A DNA stretch of 64,000 nucleotides from Steroidobacter agaridevorans (GTDB lineage Bacteria > Pseudomonadota > Gammaproteobacteria > Steroidobacterales > Steroidobacteraceae). Under the pieces are notes generated by a model that saw nothing but the letters and a program-made list of their open reading frames with translations, did no database searches and was not told the origin of the DNA. Below are positions 18,486 to 25,688 of the stretch, piece after piece. The position numbers and the translations under genes are program-made. The number at the start of each line of letters is the position of its first letter. Positions within the stretch are counted from its first letter, which is position 1. Location: assembly GCF_009932555.1 (NCBI RefSeq), contig NZ_BLJO01000001.1:983691-1047690 (forward strand), written 5' to 3'.

Positions 18486-19781
18486 CTACGACGCTACGTG
18501 GCGCCGGCGTGCAAACGATTGTTCGAAAGTGACGCGTGACCCGCCGGAGCCGTCCGTGGGCACCTCGATGATCTTCACCGTCGCTTTGTCGCCTTCGATG
18601 CTCAGATGCGCGAAGCCCCAGGTCAGCCCCTTGGCATAGAGCGTGCGCAACTGCGGATAGCTGGCGAGCTGATTGCGAATGAACGCGCTATTGGTCGGGC
18701 GCATCTTCGCAGCGCTGCCCGAGACGACCTGCGGCAACGGATCGCTCGCGCCCGTGTCGGTCTGCGAGCAATCGTCGGTGTGCACTTCCATCGTGTGCTC
18801 GTGACCGGCGAGATAGAAGTCGGCATAGCGACACAATGTCGGCAGGATGAGCCGCCGCAACGCATGTGCCTGCTCGAATTTGCTGCCCGCCCCGGACCAC
18901 AGCGGGTGATGGCCGATGACTATTTTCCAGCGCGCCTTGGAATTGCGCAGCGAATCTTCCAGCCACGCGACCATGTTGCGCTCGGCATCGGTTTGCGGGA
19001 CCGCCCACTTCGATAGCTTCTCGCGCTTCTGACTGCGCACCTCGCTCGCATCGTCCGCGAGCGTCGCCTTGTAAACGGTGGTGCCCGCGAGCAGCACTTC
19101 CGTGTCGATGGCAAACACCTCCACGTCGCCATGAGCCGCCGGCGGCTGTACGCGATAGAACAGCCCGTTCATATAGAACGGCCGCGTCTGCTCGAGGAAC
19201 TGGACCTGAGCCATCGCGCCCTCGCGGGAAGTCCGCCAATCGTGATTGCCCAGCACCGAATAGATACGAAAGTCGTCGTGCCTGCGCCCCAGACCCGCGA
19301 ACGGCGTCACGAACAAGTCACGAAACCGCTGCGTGTCGCGCCCGTCGACGTTGGCCGTCGCACCGTCAGGATAGATGTTATCTCCCAGCATCACCCCGAA
19401 GTCGCAGTCCGCCGCGCCGGCGCAGTACGCTTGCATGGCATTCGCAACCGGCTCGAGTCCGCTGGCAGTGATCATGCTGCCGTTACGCGGCAGACGATAC
19501 ATCGGCGAATAAGCGAGCTCGTCGATGGGCCGTTTGTCCTCGATCCAGTCGCGCCGCTCCTTGGCCTTGAAGTTCTCTTCGGTCACGACGATCTCGTAGT
19601 CCTCGGCTTCGAGATAGTCGTAGTGATAGCCGCTGTCGCCGAACACCAGGATCGAAACATCGGTCGCCGCCTGCACCGCTGGCTTCGCGGGGTCTACGTC
19701 GACGGACCTGCAGGAGAGCAGCGTCGCGCTCAGCAGCAGCGCAATGGTCGATAACCAGAGCGAGCTCTTCGATAGCTTCAC
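18486..19781 (-). CDS. Metallophosphoesterase (purple acid phosphatase-like) lipoprotein
   Basis: A 431-residue putative lipoprotein: a lipobox LLSC puts the lipidated Cys at 24. The calcineurin-like metal motifs appear in order: FGDSG, MLGDN, LGNHDW, IGHHP and AGHEH. The GTG at 19781 has GGAGG eight bases upstream and overlaps the kinase stop in GTGA, so translation is coupled. Between an OPA transporter/kinase pair and iolA, a phosphate-removing role on lower inositol phosphates at the membrane is a reasonable inference; the actual substrate is not shown. Confidence 0.82.
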   Translation of the reverse strand: MKLSKSSLWLSTIALLLSATLLSCRSVDVDPAKPAVQAATDVSILVFGDSGYHYDYLEAEDYEIVVTEENFKAKERRDWIEDKRPIDELAYSPMYRLPRNGSMITASGLEPVANAMQAYCAGAADCDFGVMLGDNIYPDGATANVDGRDTQRFRDLFVTPFAGLGRRHDDFRIYSVLGNHDWRTSREGAMAQVQFLEQTRPFYMNGLFYRVQPPAAHGDVEVFAIDTEVLLAGTTVYKATLADDASEVRSQKREKLSKWAVPQTDAERNMVAWLEDSLRNSKARWKIVIGHHPLWSGAGSKFEQAHALRRLILPTLCRYADFYLAGHEHTMEVHTDDCSQTDTGASDPLPQVVSGSAAKMRPTNSAFIRNQLASYPQLRTLYAKGLTWGFAHLSIEGDKATVKIIEVPTDGSGGSRVTFEQSFARRRHVAS

Positions 19782-20659
19782 GAGTACTGCCTCCGGATCA
19801 ACTCTTCCACGTCCGCACGTGTACGACGGATCGGCCCTTCCGCCTCGAGCTTCAGGCTGGTCAGCGCTGCGGCCCATGTGGTCGCCTGCTGCGGTGTCAT
19901 CTGCAGGCGGCCGGAAAGATAGGAGCCGACGCAGGTGTCACCGCGACCGCTGCGCCCCCGCAGCTCCTCCGGCCGGAACGGCTGCTCGAAATACTCGCCG
20001 TTCGCCAGCACGAGCAAGCCGTCCTTGTGCGTCAGCACGATTTCCTTGGGACCGTACGAGGCAAGCTTGCGGGCCGCGACCCGGATGTCCGACTGGCCCG
20101 TGAGAAATTCCGCTTCCACCGCGTCGGTCTTGAGCACGTCGACCAGCGACAGCACTTCTGACATTTCCGGCCAGCCTTGATACGTCAGCTTGCCTTCAGG
20201 CGTGACGATGCGAACGAACCCTTGCACGTCGACCCCAAGCAACCTCGCGCGCTCGCGAATCGTCTTCACCACCGGCAGCGACACTTCGCCGCGAATGGAC
20301 GCGCTGATGAGGATTGCCTCGGCGCGCACGCTGGCAACGTCCTCGATCTGAAAGGGATCGGCAATGTCGGTGACCGTCAGAATGCGCTCGTCGACGTTGG
20401 CCGTCGGATATTCCAGCCGCATGACCGTGGACCGCGCCGAGTCTCGCACCATCACTTCCACGCCCGCTTCTTTCAACAGCCGGGTGGACTCGATGTCCTC
20501 CCTCGCGAGCCGAGTGACGGCGCCGACGCGTTGATCCAGCAAGCGCGCGGCGTGTGCCGAATAGCTATAGCCGCCGCCATGAACCTGACGAGTGCCGGCG
20601 CGCGTGACGATAGTGTCCTTGGTGTATGCGCCGATAGAAACAAAGTCGAACGTGTGCAA
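19778..20659 (-). CDS. PfkB family carbohydrate kinase
   Basis: A 293-residue ribokinase-fold kinase. Its N-terminus FDFVSIGAYTKDTIV and GGGYSYSAHAARLL fits the substrate-binding start. The catalytic anion hole is GRGDTCVGSYL instead of the usual GAGD, with the catalytic Asp kept. It is distinct from the separate IolC kinase at 33025. Archaeal and plant myo-inositol 3-kinases belong to this superfamily, so an inositol kinase is possible, but a sugar or nucleoside kinase cannot be excluded. Second gene of the operon, 22 bases after the transporter. Confidence 0.8.
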   Translation of the reverse strand: MHTFDFVSIGAYTKDTIVTRAGTRQVHGGGYSYSAHAARLLDQRVGAVTRLAREDIESTRLLKEAGVEVMVRDSARSTVMRLEYPTANVDERILTVTDIADPFQIEDVASVRAEAILISASIRGEVSLPVVKTIRERARLLGVDVQGFVRIVTPEGKLTYQGWPEMSEVLSLVDVLKTDAVEAEFLTGQSDIRVAARKLASYGPKEIVLTHKDGLLVLANGEYFEQPFRPEELRGRSGRGDTCVGSYLSGRLQMTPQQATTWAAALTSLKLEAEGPIRRTRADVEELIRRQYS

Positions 20660-20681
20660 GAGAATGTCCCCCCGATGAATC

Positions 20682-22079
20682 TCAATCGTGCAACTTCACG
20701 CGCCACAGACAGGCGGCCAGCAGCATCGACAACAACGACGAGCCGAGCCAGAACCAGATGACCGTGCTGAAGTCATAAGTGCGGACGCCATCGACGACGG
20801 TCATGCCGCGCTCGATCAGATGCCCGCTGACGTTTTCCTGGATGGCCGCGCCCAGATAACTGAAGATGCCGATCAAGCCCATGGCGGCGCCGGCGACCCG
20901 CTTCGGACAGATGTCGACCGCGAACAATCCACCGAGCGCCGTGACCAGGCCGGTCAGGCCGATGCCAAACAGCACCATGCCGACAATCAGCACGGAGGTG
21001 TTCGCGGGCCCGAAGAAGATCAACACCAGGCCCGCGAGTTCGACGATGGCGAACACCAGGTTGGTCGGCGGCCTGCGCGCGTGGAAGACCTTGTCGGACA
21101 CGAATCCATACGAGATCGCGCCGACCATGCCTGCGATCGTGCTGATCATCAGCAACGTGCCGGCCATGGTCAGCGAATAGCCGCGCGCCTCCTGCAAATA
21201 GAGCACGCCCCACGAGTTGATGGCGTAGCGCGTGATGTAAATGGTCGAGCTGGCCAGCGCGAGTATCCAGATGGGCGCGATCTTCACGATCGACAGCTGT
21301 GTGGCGAAGGTGCTTTGCTGTTGCGTGCTCACCTGGGCGTAGTGATCGTTGCGCCAGTCGGCAACAGTCGGCAAGCCCAAGGTGCGCGGCCGATCCTGCA
21401 CGAAGCGGTACGCCACCGCAGCCATGACGATGCCAATCAGGCCCGGCACCCAGAATCCCCATCGCCAGCCGAGTACCGCGACCACTGCGCCAACCACTAG
21501 AAACGTCAGTCCCTCGCCGATGGAGTGCGCAGTGCTCCACAAACCGTAGACCCGGCCACGCTCGCGATTGCTGAACCAGGCGGTGATGGCGACCACGCTG
21601 GACGGCGCGCCGAAGCTCTGGAACCAGCCATTCAGTCCCCACAGCAGCACCGACAATGCAACCGTGGTGGAAAAACCCATCCCCACGTTGCACAGCGCGG
21701 TCAACAAAAAGCCCAACGCCAGAAATCGTTTGATGTTGGCGTGATCGGCGAGAAAGCCGTTGGTCAGCTTGCCGATGGCATAGGCATAAAAGAGCGCGGA
21801 ACCGATCATGCCCAGCTCGGCAGGACCGAACACGCCGGCATCGATGAGCGGCTTCTTCACGACGCCGAGCGCCAATCGGCACGTATAGATCACACCGTAG
21901 CAAAGCGTGATCGCGACCATCACTCGCACGCGGTGATAGCGAAACAAGGTGTCGACTGCGGCGGAATCCTGGAGCACGGGACGGTCCGCGCCGGTCGCGA
22001 AGAACTTCAGCAATGAGCCCAATGCCGAAGCCCTCCCCGCCAGTCGCAGACCTTCGATCTCCGGTTCGCCAGCGCTCAC
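20682..22079 (-). CDS. Organophosphate:phosphate antiporter (OPA) family MFS transporter
   Basis: A 465-residue, roughly 12-segment inner-membrane protein. The segment starting ITLCYGVIYTCRLALGVVKK resembles the GlpT/UhpT/UhpC opening helices, and GWFQSFGAPSSVVAITAWF is the OPA signature region. Family members exchange organic phosphates (glycerol-3-P, hexose-6-P) for phosphate. Here it heads the kinase-phosphoesterase-iolA operon and is divergent from a phytase, suggesting import of inositol monophosphates or similar esters; this is an inference. GTG 22079 follows a GGGGGAAG sequence. Confidence 0.85.
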   Translation of the reverse strand: MSAGEPEIEGLRLAGRASALGSLLKFFATGADRPVLQDSAAVDTLFRYHRVRVMVAITLCYGVIYTCRLALGVVKKPLIDAGVFGPAELGMIGSALFYAYAIGKLTNGFLADHANIKRFLALGFLLTALCNVGMGFSTTVALSVLLWGLNGWFQSFGAPSSVVAITAWFSNRERGRVYGLWSTAHSIGEGLTFLVVGAVVAVLGWRWGFWVPGLIGIVMAAVAYRFVQDRPRTLGLPTVADWRNDHYAQVSTQQQSTFATQLSIVKIAPIWILALASSTIYITRYAINSWGVLYLQEARGYSLTMAGTLLMISTIAGMVGAISYGFVSDKVFHARRPPTNLVFAIVELAGLVLIFFGPANTSVLIVGMVLFGIGLTGLVTALGGLFAVDICPKRVAGAAMGLIGIFSYLGAAIQENVSGHLIERGMTVVDGVRTYDFSTVIWFWLGSSLLSMLLAACLWRVKLHD

Positions 22080-22105
22080 CCACTTCCCCCGTCAATGCCG
22101 ATGAT

Positions 22106-22151
22106 TGAAATTTGATTTCCATTAGCTTAAAACAATGGAAAAAATATTCCA
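22106..22151. promoter_or_regulatory. Tandem operator pair between the OPA operon and phytase
   Basis: Two 16-bp dyads: TGAAATTTGATTTCCA (22106-22121) and TGGAAAAAATATTCCA (22136-22151), starts exactly 30 bp apart. The second has perfect arms TGGAA/TTCCA around six bases. They lie in the divergent gap between the transporter GTG (22079) and the phytase ATG (22187), close enough to control both. The same pair geometry recurs at 28216/28246 and 35855/35885. The likely binder is the RpiR-type regulator at 28351 (inference). Confidence 0.75.
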
Positions 22152-22186
22152 AGCCCAATCGCCGGCATTCCATCAAGAGAGACGCC

Positions 22187-24211
22187 ATGAAATACCCTCC
22201 GCTTTTGACCGCCCTCGCCCTTGGCCTGTTGGCATGGCAGGCGCAGTCTTCGACACAACAGAATCCAGCCATCAGCGTGCCGGTGGACCGAACCACGCAG
22301 CCCACCTCCCATAAGTTCGCGCTCGATGCCGCCGTGTGGCGGGATCCGGCGCAACCCGCGAATAGCCTGTTGATCGTGGCGGCCGGTGAAGGCGGCCTGG
22401 AAATTCACGATCTGGCTGGGCAGCGAGTCGCGGCCTTCGCTGAGGTCGAAGTCGGATTCGTCGAGGTACCGGACCGATCGAGCTTGCCGCAGGGCCTGAA
22501 CAAGCTCGTACTAGTGAGTGACCAACGCGCCGGCGCCGTTCGAGCCTTCCGCTTCGATGCAGGCACTCGCAAGTTGCAGGAAGTCGCTCCGCAGCCGCTG
22601 CGCATTGACGATGAGATTACCGGCCTGTGCTCGTATGTGAGCCCACTGACGAACAAGCTTTACGCGTTCGTCTCGACCGGTCAGGGTCAATTCGAACAGT
22701 GGGAGTTGTTTTCCCAGGCACAGCAGGTTGCCGGGCGCATGGTGCGCAGGATCGCGGCAGGCAAAGGCGTCGGTCATTGCGCAGTCGACGATGCTCGCCG
22801 TCGCGTCTATTTCAGCGAAGAGTCGGTCGGCGTGTGGAGTATCGCAGCGGAACCTGAATCGGATACGGCACGCGAAGCCGTCGACCTCGTCGCGCCACGC
22901 GGCGGGCTGAGCGAAGAAGTCAAAGGCATTGCCGTCCATCCTGCTTCCGGGACGACGCTGTTGTTAGCACGCGATGCCGATGGCTTTGTCGCCTATTCGT
23001 TGCCCGATAGCGAGCCGCGGCGAGTCCAGCTGGGCGCGCCCAAGCAGATTGGCGACGCGGAAGGATTGACGATCGCCGCCGAGCCGCTCGGAGGTGCATT
23101 TCCCAATGGCGTGCTGATCGTCGCCGATGAAGACGCCGGCGATTACAAGCTGGTGTCGTTGAGCGCGCTCACGAAATCGCTGGATTTACCGACGGCGCAG
23201 AACGCCGCTGCGGCCAGCGAGTTCATTCCAGGCGCAGTGGCGCCGGCCGTGGAGAGCGAGCCGGTGGCCAGCTTCGGCGATGCCGCCGACGATCCGGCGA
23301 TCTGGGTGGATCGTCAGGCCCCCAGCCGCAGCGTCGTGATCGCGACAGACAAGAAACTGGGCCTCAATGTTTATGACCTGGATGGCAAGTTGATCCACAG
23401 TGTGCCGGACGGTCGCATGAACAACGTCGACGTGCGCGACGGCTTCACCTTCGGCGGACGCCCCATCACGCTCGTGGCCGCAACCAATCGAACGCGCAAA
23501 TCCATCAGCTTGTATCGCTACGATGCCCAGGCGCGGCAGCTGCAGGCCTTGCCCGGCGGCGATCTGGCGACCGGCTTCGACGATCCATACGGTCTGTGCA
23601 TGTATCGAAGCGCGAAGAATGGCGCCTACTACGTCTTTGCCAACGACAGCGCCGACGGCCGTATTCGCCAATGGCGGGTCTCAGCCAAAGCCGGAAAGAT
23701 CGCTGGCGAGCTGGTGCGCGAGATCGAGGTCGGCTCGCAGGCCGAAGGTTGCGCGGCAGACGACGAGCTCGGTCATCTGTATGTCGCGGAAGAAGACGTG
23801 GCGCTTTGGAAATATTCCGCCGAGCCGCGGGACGGCTCACGTCGCACGTCCATCGACACTGTCGAGAAAGGCCGCCTGACGGATGATATCGAAGGCCTGT
23901 CGATCTACTACGGCGCGAATGGCGCCGGTTATCTGGTCGTATCGAATCAGGGTGAAGACAATTACGCCGTGTATCGTCGCGAAGGTAACAACGAGTACCT
24001 CGGCAAGTTCGCTGTAGTCGCGAACAGTGAAGCCGGCATCGACGGCGCCTCCGAAACGGATGGGTTGGATATCGTGAGCGCGCCGCTGGGCGAGCGCTTT
24101 CCGGAAGGCTTGCTGGTCGTGCAGGATGGTCGCAACCTGATGCCGGCGGAACGCCAGAACTTCAAGTACGTGTCCTGGAAGGATGCGCTGCGCTCGCTGC
24201 GCAAGGAATAA
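22187..24211 (+). CDS. Dual-domain beta-propeller phytase
   Basis: A 674-residue exported protein with a short signal (MKYPPLLTALALGLLAWQAQ). It contains two phytase (3-phytase) units. Unit 1 (about 35-340) is degenerate: its start reads LDAAVWRDPAQPANSLLIVA. Unit 2 (about 360-674) has the canonical DDPAIWVDRQAPSRSVVIAT, MNNVDVRDGF, DDPYGLCMY and QAEGCAADDELGHLYVAEED. BPPs remove phosphates from calcium-phytate. Known dual-domain BPPs have an incomplete N-terminal unit that helps release extra phosphate. ATG 22187 keeps the signal at the N-terminus; GAGAG lies just upstream. Confidence 0.9.
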   Translation: MKYPPLLTALALGLLAWQAQSSTQQNPAISVPVDRTTQPTSHKFALDAAVWRDPAQPANSLLIVAAGEGGLEIHDLAGQRVAAFAEVEVGFVEVPDRSSLPQGLNKLVLVSDQRAGAVRAFRFDAGTRKLQEVAPQPLRIDDEITGLCSYVSPLTNKLYAFVSTGQGQFEQWELFSQAQQVAGRMVRRIAAGKGVGHCAVDDARRRVYFSEESVGVWSIAAEPESDTAREAVDLVAPRGGLSEEVKGIAVHPASGTTLLLARDADGFVAYSLPDSEPRRVQLGAPKQIGDAEGLTIAAEPLGGAFPNGVLIVADEDAGDYKLVSLSALTKSLDLPTAQNAAAASEFIPGAVAPAVESEPVASFGDAADDPAIWVDRQAPSRSVVIATDKKLGLNVYDLDGKLIHSVPDGRMNNVDVRDGFTFGGRPITLVAATNRTRKSISLYRYDAQARQLQALPGGDLATGFDDPYGLCMYRSAKNGAYYVFANDSADGRIRQWRVSAKAGKIAGELVREIEVGSQAEGCAADDELGHLYVAEEDVALWKYSAEPRDGSRRTSIDTVEKGRLTDDIEGLSIYYGANGAGYLVVSNQGEDNYAVYRREGNNEYLGKFAVVANSEAGIDGASETDGLDIVSAPLGERFPEGLLVVQDGRNLMPAERQNFKYVSWKDALRSLRKE

Positions 24212-24223
24212 CGAGCAAGAAAA

Positions 24224-24247
24224 AGGCGCGCCCGCGAGGGCGCGCCT
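24224..24247. terminator. Bidirectional hairpin terminator between convergent phytase genes
   Basis: AGGCGCGCC (24224-24232), loop of six, GGCGCGCCT (24239-24247): a perfect nine-bp stem. It is preceded by AAAAA, which gives a U-run on the minus-strand transcript. It separates the two convergent phytase genes ending at 24211 and 24265. Confidence 0.8.
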
Positions 24248-24264
24248 GACTCGGCCTCGAGCAA

Positions 24265-25599
24265 TCAATCCAGATCGCGAATGTCGTGCTCGTCGTCGAC
24301 GATCAGGTCGAGCTGATCGGCAATGTCCTCCCACTGCACGAACTTGAAGTTGGTGTTCTCGATGGCCTCGCCTTCCGGATCCAGGATGTCCGGGGTGTTG
24401 CCGCCATCCATGGCCACGAACAAACCGTCGTCGAACGGGGCGCCGAAGTCGGCATTGCTGACGCCGATGCCGTCGGTTTCCTGCGTGCCGTCGACCATGC
24501 CGTCCACGATGGAGAATCGGCCGACGTAGTCGTTGTCTTCGCGGTCATACACCAAGTACTCGTTGTTACCCTGACTCGAGACGATCACATAACCCTCTTC
24601 GTCGTCCGCTTCGTACAACGTCACGCCTTCGACGTCGCGGGTCAGCCGTCCGCCGTACCCTGGATCCTGCTGCGTCTGGTATTCGCACACATACTCTTCT
24701 TCATCAGGATCCCAGGTGCGCGTGTACGGCGTGCCATACGTGTCGACCTTGTCGATCAGCTGCAGGTTGGCGCCGGGATTGTCGATGGTCGTACGCCACA
24801 GTCCGACGGCTTCCTGACCGATGTAAACGTAGCCGCGATCCCGATCGATGACCGTACCTTCCGCCATCGGCGTCGGCCCGTCCTCATCCTGACAAGGCGC
24901 CCACTGCTGGCCATTGGGCAAAGTGAACTGCGATGGCAAGTTGAAACGCACCAACGGCGCGTAGCCGACTTTGCCGCCGCCGGCGTCGTACAAACGGAAC
25001 TTGGCGGCCTGCGAGCGATCGTTGCGCGTGACGAAAGCGATGGTCTGACCGTTCTCCAGCTTAGCGGTGCCAATGCCCATCGCCGTCAGCTCATCGTTCA
25101 CTTCGCCCTGGTTGGCGGCGAAGACGAACGGCAAGCCGGCCTTGGTCACTTCGGTCAGCGGCACGGCCGCATCGGAACCGCTCTTGTTGATTTCAAAGAT
25201 GGCCAGCCGATCGAAGCCGCGGTCGGTGGCAACCGCCAGATCCACGGTGCGCGAGCCGAGCTTGAATCCGTACACCAGGTCGACGTTGTTGAAGCGCTGA
25301 CGGGGATAGTCGGGATTGGCGTGCGGCAGCCCGGCGATGTGTTGCAACAGCTGGCCCTGCAGGTTGTAAACATCGATGCCGCCTTCTTTCAAGGTGGCGA
25401 CGATCAGACTCTTGTGCTGGCGATCTTCGTTGGGATGCACCCAGATCGCCGGATCGTCGGCGTTCGCAAGATGCTCGCCATCGTCGTAGTCGAGCGACGG
25501 CGGAGTTTCACGAACGGCCTGGACTTGCGCGCTGTGAGCGAGCCCGGCGGACAACGCACCGAGCACGGCAAGCGCGAGGACGGAATGCACTTTCGACAT
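24265..25599 (-). CDS. Single-domain beta-propeller phytase
   Basis: A 444-residue exported phytase. Signal peptide MSKVHSVLALAVLGALSAGLAHSA. The propeller start has NADDPAIWVHPNEDRQHKSL, then FNNVDLVYGF, acidic QDEDGPTPMAEGTVIDRDRG, YVYIGQEAVGLW and RDVEGVTLYEADDEEGY, all BPP landmarks with calcium-binding acidic residues. AAGGAGGG is ideally placed before ATG 25599. It lies 89 bases after the TonB receptor stop in the same direction, a receptor-phytase pairing described for other BPP genes. The C-terminal tail is very acidic (VDDEHDIRDLD). Confidence 0.93.
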   Translation of the reverse strand: MSKVHSVLALAVLGALSAGLAHSAQVQAVRETPPSLDYDDGEHLANADDPAIWVHPNEDRQHKSLIVATLKEGGIDVYNLQGQLLQHIAGLPHANPDYPRQRFNNVDLVYGFKLGSRTVDLAVATDRGFDRLAIFEINKSGSDAAVPLTEVTKAGLPFVFAANQGEVNDELTAMGIGTAKLENGQTIAFVTRNDRSQAAKFRLYDAGGGKVGYAPLVRFNLPSQFTLPNGQQWAPCQDEDGPTPMAEGTVIDRDRGYVYIGQEAVGLWRTTIDNPGANLQLIDKVDTYGTPYTRTWDPDEEEYVCEYQTQQDPGYGGRLTRDVEGVTLYEADDEEGYVIVSSQGNNEYLVYDREDNDYVGRFSIVDGMVDGTQETDGIGVSNADFGAPFDDGLFVAMDGGNTPDILDPEGEAIENTNFKFVQWEDIADQLDLIVDDEHDIRDLD

Positions 25600-25634
25600 G
25601 GAACCCTCCTTTGGGTGTGACAACAGGGCATCGA

Positions 25635-25656
25635 GGCGCTCGCGGATGCGAGCGCC
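25635..25656. other. Intercistronic stem-loop between TonB receptor and phytase
   Basis: GGCGCTCGC (25635-25643) and GCGAGCGCC (25648-25656) form a perfect nine-bp stem with a four-base loop in the 89-base gap. No T-run follows on the minus strand, so an RNA-processing or stabilising element that sets different receptor and phytase levels is more likely than a terminator. Confidence 0.55.
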
Positions 25657-25688
25657 GTCCATCGACGTGCGGTGGGAAAACGATCAGC

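Noticed and set aside
17045-18532. A 495-codon plus-strand open frame opposite iolA
   Set aside because: Low-complexity Arg/His-rich translation, no ribosome site, and full overlap with an unmistakable aldehyde dehydrogenase.
20773-22305. A 510-codon minus-strand open frame overlapping the OPA transporter
   Set aside because: Alternate frame of the transporter with Arg-rich soluble composition; the transporter frame has clear membrane helices and family motifs.
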